Below are positions 5,804-12,452 of a stretch of 14,785 bases of DNA, one piece after another. Positions within the stretch are counted from its first letter, which is position 1; every line of letters begins with the position of its first letter. A program made the position numbers and the translations under genes. The notes below the pieces were generated by a model. The model saw only the letters and a list, made by a program, of their open reading frames with translations. It ran no database searches and was not told the origin of the DNA. The stretch comes from JBIOUF01 sp044866695 (GTDB lineage Bacteria > Actinomycetota > Actinomycetes > Propionibacteriales > Nocardioidaceae), in contig JBIOUF010000041.1 in assembly GCA_044866695.1 (NCBI GenBank), positions 1 to 14,785 of the forward strand. The letters run 5' to 3'.

Positions 5804-6819
5804 CCGAGCTGCCCCGACGAGGCCTCGGGCGAGGACTCGGGTCGCTGATCCCCACGACACCGGTCCGCTCGGAGCCCGGGGAGGCCCCCGCGGACACCGG
5901 CACCCAGGAGGCCGCGGTCGGGACAGCGGACCACGAGGGCGGTCCCGGGCCCGACGGCACCAACGGCGTCGGGTCCGCGGCCCTCCGGGCCGTCGACGGT
6001 GCCAGGTACGCCGAGATCGCCGTCGACGCGGTCCGGCCCAACCCGCGGCAGCCGCGCCAGGCCTTCGACGCGGACGCGATGGCCGAGCTGGTCTCCTCCG
6101 TGCGTGAGGTGGGCCTGCTCCAGCCCATCGTGGTCCGGGCCGCGTCCGACGGGCAGTTCGAGCTCGTGATGGGCGAGCGCCGCTGGCGGGCCAGCCGTGC
6201 GGCCGGTCTGGCCGTGCTGCCGGCGATCGTCCGCGAGGCCGGCGACGACGTCCTGCTCCGCGACGCGCTCTTGGAGAACCTGCACCGCGCCGACCTGAAC
6301 CCGTTGGAGGAGGCAGCCGCCTACCAGCAGCTGCTGGACGACTTCGGGTGCACCCACGACGAGCTCGCCAGCCGCCTGGGCCGCAGCCGACCACAGGTGA
6401 GCAACACCCTGCGGCTGCTTCGGTTGTCACCGCCGGTGCAGCGCAAGGTGGCTGCCGGCGTCCTGTCGGCCGGGCACGCCCGGGCGCTGCTCGGCGTCGA
6501 GGACGCCGCGGCCCAGGACCGGCTCGCCGGCCGCGTCGTGGCCGAGGGCATCTCGGTGCGCAGCCTCGAGGAGATGGTCGCGGTCGGCCTCCCGGGGGAC
6601 CCGGAACAGGAGACGCCGACCCGAGGTCCTCGTCGGACCGGCCCCCCCGACCCGGGGCTCACCGAGCTCGCCGAGCGGCTGGGGGAGCTGTACGACACCA
6701 GGGTCAAGGTGGACGTGGGTCGCACCAAGGGTCGGATCACGATCGAGTTCGCGTCCCGGGAGGACCTGGACCGCATCGTGGCGGTGATGGACCCGAGCCA
6801 CCGGCCGGCGCGCGACTGA
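5800..6819 (+). CDS. parB: Chromosome partitioning protein ParB (Spo0J family, CTPase)
   Basis: ParB binds parS, clamps onto DNA by CTP binding and spreads to form the segregation complex that ParA moves. The 339-residue product starts MTELPRRGLGRGLGSLIP, the usual ParA-stimulating N-terminus. The ParB N-domain follows (IAVDAVRPNPRQPRQAFD, then GERRWRASRAAG with GERR at 125-128, the CTP-binding box, and LLENLHRADLNPLEEA). A helix-turn-helix lies near residues 185-206 (HDELASRLGRSRPQVSNTL). The C-terminal dimerization part contains VGRTKGRITIEFASREDLDRIV. It starts with ATG at 5800, overlapping the parA stop. Two matching parS sites lie 1-2 kb upstream. A hairpin follows the gene. Confidence 0.97.
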   Translation: MTELPRRGLGRGLGSLIPTTPVRSEPGEAPADTGTQEAAVGTADHEGGPGPDGTNGVGSAALRAVDGARYAEIAVDAVRPNPRQPRQAFDADAMAELVSSVREVGLLQPIVVRAASDGQFELVMGERRWRASRAAGLAVLPAIVREAGDDVLLRDALLENLHRADLNPLEEAAAYQQLLDDFGCTHDELASRLGRSRPQVSNTLRLLRLSPPVQRKVAAGVLSAGHARALLGVEDAAAQDRLAGRVVAEGISVRSLEEMVAVGLPGDPEQETPTRGPRRTGPPDPGLTELAERLGELYDTRVKVDVGRTKGRITIEFASREDLDRIVAVMDPSHRPARD

Positions 6820-6837
6820 TCCGCGACAAGGACCACA

Positions 6838-6875
6838 GTCGCTTTGTCGACAAGTCGGCGAGACGACCAAGCGAC
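6838..6875. terminator. Hairpin between convergent parB and acyltransferase genes
   Basis: GTCGCTTTGTCG (6838-6849) can pair with CGACCAAGCGAC (6864-6875) in a 12-bp stem with one mismatch and a 14-base loop. It lies 18 bases past the parB stop and 17 bases past the stop of the convergent acyltransferase gene, so it could end transcripts from both sides. No U-tract is seen on either strand, as is common in high-GC actinobacteria. A 10-base palindrome, TTGTCGACAA (6844-6853), overlaps the left arm. Confidence 0.5.
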
Positions 6876-6892
6876 CTGTCGACGCGACGTCG

Positions 6893-7690
6893 TCAGGGGT
6901 CGGCGCGGACCCGCTGTGCCTTTCGCTGGGCCTCCCGCTCGGCGCGACGTCGCTCTGCCCGGGCCCGCTGTTCGGCCCGGTCGAGCTCGGCCGCCTGCTC
7001 CGGCGTGGGCGCACCGCCGCCGTAGTCGGCCGGGAGCCACCATGCGCCCGGCGGCTGCTCGCCGACCGGGTAGGCCTTGATGGTCTCGTCGAGCATCGTG
7101 GTCATCATCCGGCGCAGCTCGAGGGTCTCCTCGACCGCCTGGGCGCCGGTCGGGCGCATGGGTGTGCCGACGGAGATGGCGATGGTCTTGTGACGGGAGA
7201 AGTCGCGGGGATGGTCCTTGGTGACCAAACGCTGCGTGCCCCACAGCACCACCGGGATCACCGGCACCTCTGCCTTGGCGGCGATCCGCACGGCTCCGGT
7301 CTTGAGCTCCTTGACCAAGAAGCTGCGCGAGATGGTCGCTTCGGGGAAGATTCCGACCAGCTCTCCATCCCGCAGGTAGCGCACCGCCTCGTCGGCCGCC
7401 CCGCGGCCCTCCGCCCGGTCCACGTTGATGTGGTGCATGGACCGCATCAGCCAGCCGGTGTACCGGTTGTCGAAGATCTCCCGCTTCGCCATGAACCGCA
7501 CCAGCCGCTTTGCGGGCTGCGCGGCGTAGCCACCGATGATGAAGTCGACGTAGGAGATGTGGTTGAACGCCAGCAACGCGCCGCCCTCGCGCGGGATGTT
7601 GTCCGTGCCGGCCAGCCGGAACCGGAAGTCCAACGCTCTGAACCCCAGCTTCGCCGTCGGGATGATGATCGGGTAGGTCAGGTCACGCAT
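6893..7690 (-). CDS. PlsC-type 1-acyl-sn-glycerol-3-phosphate acyltransferase family protein
   Basis: Members of this family transfer an acyl chain to lysophosphatidic acid or a similar acceptor at the membrane. The 265-residue product has the catalytic H-x4-D motif as NHISYVD (His44, Asp49). Acceptor-binding block III reads FPEATIS (115-121) instead of the usual FPEGTRS, and VPVIPVVLWGTQR lies further on. The C-terminus is a charged tail rich in Ala, Arg and Glu (EQAAELDRAEQRARAERRRAE), probably helical. The start is ATG at 7690, with AAGGAG nine bases upstream. The frame extends to 7822, but that part is non-conserved and overlaps a repeat. The gene is convergent with parB. The acceptor cannot be deduced; it may not be a true PlsC. 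Confidence 0.88.
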   Translation of the reverse strand: MRDLTYPIIIPTAKLGFRALDFRFRLAGTDNIPREGGALLAFNHISYVDFIIGGYAAQPAKRLVRFMAKREIFDNRYTGWLMRSMHHINVDRAEGRGAADEAVRYLRDGELVGIFPEATISRSFLVKELKTGAVRIAAKAEVPVIPVVLWGTQRLVTKDHPRDFSRHKTIAISVGTPMRPTGAQAVEETLELRRMMTTMLDETIKAYPVGEQPPGAWWLPADYGGGAPTPEQAAELDRAEQRARAERRRAEREAQRKAQRVRADP

Positions 7691-7757
7691 GCACGGTGAC
7701 TCCTTCGGCACGGGGCGGTGAGCCGAGGTTAGACCGAACCCCGGGCGGAGGGAACGG

Positions 7758-7840
7758 CGTGGTGGGTCGAGCCGTCGATGTTGGTGGCGCGAGCCGTCAA
7801 CGGTGGTGGGTCGAGCCGTCAACGGTGGTGGGTCGAGCCG
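7758..7840. repeat. Short degenerate tandem repeat, about 22-base unit, 3-4 copies
   Basis: The unit GGTGGTGGGTCGAGCCGTCAAC is present exactly at 7802-7823. Near copies lie at 7759-7780 and 7781-7801, and a truncated copy at 7824-7840. It fills half of the 172-base gap between the ddl-like and acyltransferase genes. The unit is not a multiple of three and no frame across it looks conserved. It resembles the GGTCGAGCC-type intergenic repeats of some high-GC actinobacteria (recollection, not checked). Confidence 0.75.
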
Positions 7841-7862
7841 GCCGTTCTGGTGAGTCTCGCGG

Positions 7863-8828
7863 TCATAGGGGACGGGCCCGGGCGGCTCGGACCAGGTCGG
7901 CGAACAGCTCGCCGAGGTCCAGGCCGGCCGCCGCGACCGACAGCGGGACGGTCGAGGTCTCGGTCAGCCCCGGCGCCACGTTGACCTCCAGGAACCACAC
8001 CGTGCCCTCCGCGTCGACGATCAGGTCGGACCGGGACAGGTCGCGCAGGCCGAGGGCCTGGTGCGCGGTCACCGCCACCCGTCCGCACTCCGCGGTCAGC
8101 GCGTCGTCGAGCTTGGCGGGGACCTCGAACTCGGTGGACCCGGCGGTGTACCGCGCGGAGTAGTCGTACACCCCACCGTCGGCCTCGATCTTGACCACGG
8201 GCATGGCCTGCGGGCCCGAGCCGGTGTCGACGACCGGCACGGCGACCTCGGTCCCGACCACCAGGTGCTCGACCAGGGCGGTGTCGCCGTAGGCGAAGGC
8301 GCCGACCATCGCGCTCGGCAGGTCGTCGGCGTCGCGGACCAGCGTGCAGCCCAGCGCGGAGCCGCTCTTGGCCGGCTTGACCATCAACGGCAGGCCCATC
8401 GAGGTGACCAGGGCCGCCATCACCCCGGCCGCCCCGAGCTCGCGGAAGGTCTCGGCGGGCAGGGCCACCCCGTGCGGAGTGTGCAGCCCGGCCCGGGCCA
8501 CCACGGCCTTGGCGACCGGCTTGTCGAACGCCGCGCGGCAGGCTTCCGGCCGAGCGCCGACGTAGGGCAGCCCGACCAGCTCGAGGACCTCGCGGAGCGC
8601 GCCGTCCTCCCCGGACTCACCGTGCAGCACGGGCAGGACGCAGCCGGGCGGGTCGTCGGTGAGGGAGCCGAGCAGCGTGGCGTCGACGTCGCGGACCTCG
8701 ACCTCCAGGCCCGTGTCGCGCAGCGCCTCGGCCACCCGGCGCCCCGAGCGAAGCGACACGTCGCGCTCGTGCGACAGCCCTCCGGCGAGGACGAGGACGC
8801 GGCCGGGGTGGCCGTCACGTGGGCTCAC
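7863..8828 (-). CDS. D-alanine-D-alanine ligase-like ATP-grasp enzyme (divergent Ddl)
   Basis: Ddl joins two D-alanines with ATP for peptidoglycan. The 321-residue product has the Ddl layout: an N-terminal domain with VLAGGLSHERDVSLRSG (Glu21), then LHGESGEDGALREVLELVGLPYVG. The ATP-grasp part has LMVKPAKSGSALG (150-160), the omega-loop YDYSARY (221-227) and FLEVNVAPGLTETSTVP (279-295) with Glu281 and Asn283 for metal. Several signature positions differ from canonical Ddl: GSALG for GSSxG, Arg226 for the omega-loop lysine, and NVAPGLTETST for NTxPGMTxxSL. It may be a second Ddl or a related peptide-forming ligase. The start is GTG at 8828, with AAGGAGA just upstream. It lies 54 bases after the aminotransferase gene, probably in one transcript with it. 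Confidence 0.85.
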   Translation of the reverse strand: MSPRDGHPGRVLVLAGGLSHERDVSLRSGRRVAEALRDTGLEVEVRDVDATLLGSLTDDPPGCVLPVLHGESGEDGALREVLELVGLPYVGARPEACRAAFDKPVAKAVVARAGLHTPHGVALPAETFRELGAAGVMAALVTSMGLPLMVKPAKSGSALGCTLVRDADDLPSAMVGAFAYGDTALVEHLVVGTEVAVPVVDTGSGPQAMPVVKIEADGGVYDYSARYTAGSTEFEVPAKLDDALTAECGRVAVTAHQALGLRDLSRSDLIVDAEGTVWFLEVNVAPGLTETSTVPLSVAAAGLDLGELFADLVRAARARPL

Positions 8829-8882
8829 GGTGTCTCCTTGGTCTCCTTGCCGCCGTCGACCGCTGGGCTTGCCAGGCGCGGC

Positions 8883-10199
8883 TCAGGTCAGGTCGGTGGC
8901 GGGCGCCTCGTAGCCCCGCGGCGCGGACGGGAGCACGGCGCCGAAGGTCTCGCGCAGCTCCAGCTCCTCCTCGATGACGCCGACCAGCCGCCGGACCCCC
9001 TCACGGATCCGGTCGGGGGTCGGATGGCAGTAGGACAGCCGCATCGACCGGGCGCCGAACCCGTCGGCGAAGAACGCGGTCCCCGGCACGTAGGCGACTC
9101 GAGCGGTGACCGCTCGGGGCAGCATCACCTTCGCGTCCAGCCCCTCGGGGAGGGTGAGCCACACGTAGAACCCGCCGGCCGGGACGTTCCACCGGGCCGA
9201 GGCCGGCATGAGGTCGTCCAGTGCGCCGACCATCGCGTCGCGGCGCTCGCGGTACATCTCCCGGAACTGCTTGATCTGTCCGAGCCAGTCGTGCTGGTCC
9301 AGGTACGTCGACACGGCCATCTGGCTGAACGACGGGGGGCACAGCGTCGCCGACTCCTGGGCCAGCACCAGCTTCTCGCGCACCGCGTGGGGGGCCAGGG
9401 CCCAGCCGACCCGGAAGCCTGGTGCGAAGGTCTTGGAGAACGACCCGAGGTAGATCACCCCCTCCGCCTCGTCGGCTCGCATCGCCCGCAGGGGCTCCCC
9501 CTCGAACCCGAGCAGGCCGTAGGGGTTGTCCTCGAGGATCAGCAGGTCCGCCGCTCGGCAGATGTCGAGCACCTCGCTGCGGCGCTGCGCGGACAAGGTG
9601 ACCCCGGCCGGGTTGTGGTAGTTGGGGATCGTGTAGAGGAACTTGATCCGCCGGCCGGACGCCTGCACCGCGGCGACCGCCTGCCGCAGCGCGTCGGGGA
9701 CCAGCCCGTGCTCGTCCATCTCGACGTGGACCACGTCGACCTCGTAGGCGCGGAACACCCCGAGGGCGCCGACGTAGGACGGGGCCTCGCACAGCACGAC
9801 GTCACCCGGGTCGCAGAACACCCGCGTGACCAGGTCCACCGCCTGCTGCGAGCCCACGGTGACCACGACGTCGTCGGGGTGCCCGTCGATGCCCTCCAGC
9901 CGCATCACCTCGCAGATCTGGTCGCGCAGCCTGGGGTCGCCCTGGCCAGAGCCGTACTGCATCGCCACCGCGCCGCTGGTGACCACCAGGTCGCCGATGG
10001 CCGCGCCGACGACGTCCAGCGGCAGCCCGGAGATGTTCGGCATCCCGCCGGCCAGGCTGACCACCTCCGGCCGGCTGGCCACCGCGAACAGGGCCCGGAT
10101 CTCCGAGGCGGTCATGCCCTTGGTGCGGGCGGCGTACCGGTCGACGTAGCTGTCCAGGCGGGTGCTGGCCGAGTGCGGTGCGAGACGGTGGTCGGACAT
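8883..10199 (-). CDS. PLP-dependent class I/II aminotransferase (MocR/2-aminoadipate-aminotransferase-like)
   Basis: The product is a fold-type I aminotransferase of 438 residues that uses pyridoxal phosphate to transfer an amino group between an amino acid and a 2-oxo acid; the substrate is not evident. The PLP lysine is Lys256 in LGSFSKTFAPGFRVGW, with Arg263 as a phosphate ligand. Asn196 is in IPNYHNPAGV, and Asp224 and Tyr227 are in ILEDNPYG. QYGSGQGDPRLRDQI lies near 81-95. There is no N-terminal winged-helix domain, so it is an enzyme and not a MocR regulator. It starts with ATG at 10199, with GAGG nine bases upstream; the frame runs further upstream only as a shadow of the divergent GNAT gene. 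It precedes the ddl-like gene. A supply role for that ligase is conceivable but unproven. Confidence 0.9.
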   Translation of the reverse strand: MSDHRLAPHSASTRLDSYVDRYAARTKGMTASEIRALFAVASRPEVVSLAGGMPNISGLPLDVVGAAIGDLVVTSGAVAMQYGSGQGDPRLRDQICEVMRLEGIDGHPDDVVVTVGSQQAVDLVTRVFCDPGDVVLCEAPSYVGALGVFRAYEVDVVHVEMDEHGLVPDALRQAVAAVQASGRRIKFLYTIPNYHNPAGVTLSAQRRSEVLDICRAADLLILEDNPYGLLGFEGEPLRAMRADEAEGVIYLGSFSKTFAPGFRVGWALAPHAVREKLVLAQESATLCPPSFSQMAVSTYLDQHDWLGQIKQFREMYRERRDAMVGALDDLMPASARWNVPAGGFYVWLTLPEGLDAKVMLPRAVTARVAYVPGTAFFADGFGARSMRLSYCHPTPDRIREGVRRLVGVIEEELELRETFGAVLPSAPRGYEAPATDLT

Positions 10200-10233
10200 G
10201 GAGGCGTCCTCGGCGACGATGGCGGGCGGTAGG

Positions 10234-10253
10234 GACCCTAGGATAGGTGGGTC
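10234..10253 (+). promoter_or_regulatory. Possible short-leader promoter for the GNAT gene, with GACCC/GGGTC inverted repeat
   Basis: A -10-like TAGGAT (10239-10244) lies only 9 bases before the GNAT ATG, so transcripts could be leaderless or nearly so, as is common in actinobacteria. No good -35 is visible. The reverse strand carries TAGGGT (10240-10235), which could serve the divergent aminotransferase gene. GACCC (10234-10238) and GGGTC (10249-10253) form an inverted repeat around the element, possibly an operator. Confidence 0.4.
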
Positions 10254-10895
10254 ATGGCCCGTCGCATCGTGCGCCTCACGAGAGACACCCTGGCCGAGCT
10301 GCCGGAGTCGGCGCGTGGCTGCCTGTTCTGGGAGCTGGACCCGGTGGCGCGCCGCCGCGCCGAGCAGGCCGGGGAGGCCGCGGCCGAGAAGGCGGCGTGG
10401 GTCTCCCGCGTGCTCCTGGAGTGGGGGTCGTGCGGGCGGGTGGTGCTGGTCGACGGCCGGGGCGCGGGGTTCGTCCTCTACGCGCCACCGGCCTACCTGC
10501 CCGGCTCGGCGTCGCTGCCCACCGCGCCGGTCGGCGAGGACGCGGTCCAGCTCGCGACCATGTACGTCGACCCGGCCCACCGCGGCGGCGGCTTCGGGCG
10601 CCTCCTCATGCAGGCGATGGCCGGGGACCTGCTCCGCCGCGGCGGCATCCGGGCGGTCGAGGCGTTCGGCCTGCAAGGCCGTCCGGCTCGCCACGGCGAG
10701 GGCTGCGTGCTGCCGGCCGACTTCCTGCTCCGGGTCGGGTTCACCACCCAGCGGGCGCACCCCCGCTACCCGCGGATGCGGCTGGAGCTGCGCTCCGCCC
10801 TCACCTGGCGCGAGGAGCTCGAGGTCGCGCTGGACCGGATCCTCGGCGTCGTGCGTCCCGTGCAGGTCCGCCCGTCCGCGCGCGACCCGCTCTGA
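10254..10895 (+). CDS. GNAT-family N-acetyltransferase
   Basis: GNAT enzymes transfer an acetyl group from acetyl-CoA to an amine; the acceptor here is unknown. The 213-residue product carries the acetyl-CoA binding motif A, TMYVDPAHRGGGFGRLLMQAMAGDLL, with the R-x2-G-x-G/A core at residues 110-115. GFVLYAPPAYLPG precedes it and FLLRVGFTTQRAHPRYPRMRLEL follows. It starts at ATG 10254 with a very short distance to a -10-like element. It lies on the parAB strand and is divergent from the aminotransferase gene and convergent with trxA. A GNAT gene beside the parAB cluster and opposed to the trx genes is a recurring actinobacterial arrangement (Mycobacterium tuberculosis has Rv3916c in this place, from memory). 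Confidence 0.88.
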   Translation: MARRIVRLTRDTLAELPESARGCLFWELDPVARRRAEQAGEAAAEKAAWVSRVLLEWGSCGRVVLVDGRGAGFVLYAPPAYLPGSASLPTAPVGEDAVQLATMYVDPAHRGGGFGRLLMQAMAGDLLRRGGIRAVEAFGLQGRPARHGEGCVLPADFLLRVGFTTQRAHPRYPRMRLELRSALTWREELEVALDRILGVVRPVQVRPSARDPL

Positions 10896-10907
10896 GAGCG
10901 GCCGGTC
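10884..10907. terminator. Hairpin across the convergent GNAT and trxA stop codons
   Basis: CCGCTC (10887-10892) and GAGCGG (10896-10901) form a perfect 6-bp stem whose 3-base loop is the GNAT stop codon TGA. Outer GACC/GGTC arms (10884-10887 and 10904-10907) can add further pairing. The two genes are only 10 bases apart, so this structure is the only candidate for ending transcripts from both sides. Confidence 0.45.
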
Positions 10908-11232
10908 AGCCGATGAACTCCGCGAGCTCCTTGAGGATGACCGACTTGGGCCGGGCCCCGACGATCTGCTTGACCACCTGGCCGCCGGAGTAGACGTTGA
11001 GCGTCGGGATCCCGGTGACCCGGTACGTCGCCGGGGTGACCGGGTTCTCGTCGACGTTCATCTTCACGAAGGTGACCTTGTCGCCGTGCTCGGCGCTGAT
11101 CTCCTTCAGGATCGGGTCGACCTGCCGGCACGGCCCGCACCACTCCGCCCAGAAGTCCACCAGCACGGGCTTGTCGGAGGCGAGCACCTCGGTCTCGAAG
11201 TCGGCGTCGGTCACGGGCTTCATCTCGGCCAC
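10906..11232 (-). CDS. trxA: Thioredoxin
   Basis: Thioredoxin is a small disulfide reductant for cytoplasmic proteins and is recycled by thioredoxin reductase with NADPH. The 108-residue product has the active site WAEWCGPC with Cys32 and Cys35, the cis-proline segment VTGIPTLNVY and the central VKMNVDENP. Length and residue numbering match the E. coli type. The GTG at 11232 has GGAG eight bases upstream; the ATG at 11223 is a possible alternative. It lies 81 bases downstream of trxB on the same strand, with a perfect inverted repeat in the gap. It is probably transcribed with trxB from the stress-type promoter at 12382-12407. Confidence 0.96.
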   Translation of the reverse strand: MAEMKPVTDADFETEVLASDKPVLVDFWAEWCGPCRQVDPILKEISAEHGDKVTFVKMNVDENPVTPATYRVTGIPTLNVYSGGQVVKQIVGARPKSVILKELAEFIG

Positions 11233-11281
11233 GTCGGCTGCTCCGTTCTGGTTTCCTGCTGCGGATGGTCCCGGCTGGTCA

Positions 11282-11314
11282 ACCCGCCGGGGCGGCGGAA
11301 CATTCCCGGCGGGT
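11282..11314 (-). terminator. Perfect 10-bp inverted repeat between trxB and trxA
   Basis: ACCCGCCGGG (11282-11291) and CCCGGCGGGT (11305-11314) are exact reverse complements separated by 13 bases. One arm reaches the last base of the trxB stop codon, and the repeat lies about 50 bases before the trxA start. It can form a very stable GC stem in the trxB-trxA transcript, acting as a partial terminator or an RNA-processing or stabilizing element. No U-tract follows. Confidence 0.6.
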
Positions 11315-12309
11315 CAGGCCGGAACCACCTCGGCCTCGGCGAGGGTGTCGGCCACCGAGCCGGCCGAGGAGGCGGCATGGTCGGCCGCGGCCAGGAACCG
11401 CTCGGCGTCCAGCGCCGCCGCACAGCCGGTGCCGGCCGCGGTGACCGCCTGCCGGTAGTGGTGGTCGACCAGGTCACCGCAGGCGAACACCCCGGGCAGG
11501 CTGGTCCGGGTCGACGGCTGGTCCACCAGCACGTACCCGTTCGGGTCGAGGTCCACCTGCCCGTGCAGCAGCTCCGAGCGCGGGTCGTGGCCGATCGCGA
11601 CGAACAGCCCGGTGACCGGCAGCTCCCGGGTCTCGCCGGTCACCGTGTCGGTGAGCGTGACCCCGGTGAGCCGGTCGTCGCCGTGGATCTGCGACACCGT
11701 GGCGTTCCAGACGAACTCGATCTTGGGATCGGCCTCGGCCCGCTCGGCCATGATCCGCGAGGCGCGAAGCCGGTCGCGCCGGTGCACCAGGTGGACCTTG
11801 TCGGCGAACCGGGTCAGGAACGTCGCCTCCTCGACCGCGGAGTCCCCGCCGCCCACGACGGCGATCTCCTGGCCGCGGAAGAAGAACCCGTCGCAGGTCG
11901 CGCACCAGGACACCCCGTGGCCGGAGAGCCGGTCCTCGTCGGGCAGCCCGAGCTTGCGGTAGCCCGAGCCCATCGCCAGGATCACCGTCCGGGCGCGGTG
12001 CTCGACGCCGGACCCGTCGGTCACCGTCTTGACGTCGCCGGCCAGCGAGACCGCCGTCGCGTCGTCGGGGACCAGCTCGGCCCCGAACCGCTCGGCCTGG
12101 GCGCGCATCTCCTCCATCAGCTGGGGCCCGAGGATGCCGTCGCGGAACCCGGGAAAGTTCTCCACCTCGGTGGTGTTCATCAGCGCGCCGCCCGCCGTGA
12201 CCGACCCCTCGAGGACCAGCGGGGCGAGTCCGGCTCGGGCGGCATAGACCGCGGCGGTGTACCCCGCGGGCCCGGAGCCGATGATGATGACGTCGCGTAC
12301 GTCGGGCAT
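11314..12309 (-). CDS. trxB: Thioredoxin-disulfide reductase
   Basis: The product is an NADPH- and FAD-dependent enzyme that reduces thioredoxin. It has 331 residues. The FAD motif VIIIGSGPAGYTAAVYAARAG lies near 7-27, and ALMNTTEVENFPGF follows. The redox centre is WCATCDG with Cys136 and Cys139. The NADPH motif VVGGGDSAVEEATFL and the C-terminal FAD segment GVFACGDLVDHHYRQAVTAAGTGC complete the low-molecular-weight TrxR layout. The ATG at 12309 is preferred because GAAGG lies six bases upstream; the ATG at 12315 abuts that site. The frame extends far upstream, but only as a shadow over the anti-sigma gene. A SigR/SigH-like promoter lies 73 bases upstream. Confidence 0.96.
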   Translation of the reverse strand: MPDVRDVIIIGSGPAGYTAAVYAARAGLAPLVLEGSVTAGGALMNTTEVENFPGFRDGILGPQLMEEMRAQAERFGAELVPDDATAVSLAGDVKTVTDGSGVEHRARTVILAMGSGYRKLGLPDEDRLSGHGVSWCATCDGFFFRGQEIAVVGGGDSAVEEATFLTRFADKVHLVHRRDRLRASRIMAERAEADPKIEFVWNATVSQIHGDDRLTGVTLTDTVTGETRELPVTGLFVAIGHDPRSELLHGQVDLDPNGYVLVDQPSTRTSLPGVFACGDLVDHHYRQAVTAAGTGCAAALDAERFLAAADHAASSAGSVADTLAEAEVVPA

Positions 12310-12381
12310 GCGCATCCTTCGTCTCGTGGTCGAGGGCTGGGGGGCCGCACCGGACGACGGCCGGCGGGCCACACTCGGTGG

Positions 12382-12407
12382 AACCGATCCTAGGCGCGCG
12401 GTGTTCC
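12382..12407 (-). promoter_or_regulatory. SigR/SigH-type thiol-stress promoter for trxB-trxA
   Basis: On the minus strand GGAAC (12407-12403) is followed after exactly 18 bases by GTT (12384-12382), extended as CGGTT. This matches the Streptomyces SigR and mycobacterial SigH promoter pattern GGAA(T/C)-N18-GTT. Those regulons are known to include thioredoxin and thioredoxin reductase genes. A housekeeping -10-like TAGGAT lies inside the spacer without a good -35. The trxB start is about 73 bases downstream. Confidence 0.6.
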
Positions 12408-12452
12408 CCGCACCCGCAACGAGCACCCGCATCGAGCTCGGCGCCCCCGGGG

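Noticed and set aside
8061..10232. 723-codon open frame on the plus strand
   Set aside because: It runs antisense to the ddl-like and aminotransferase genes, both of which have clear family motifs. Its product is low-complexity, His/Arg/Gly/Val-rich and has no recognisable domain; long antisense frames are expected at this GC content.
10162..12393. 743-codon open frame on the plus strand
   Set aside because: It overlaps GNAT in another frame and runs antisense to trxA and trxB. The translation is a shadow with no motif.
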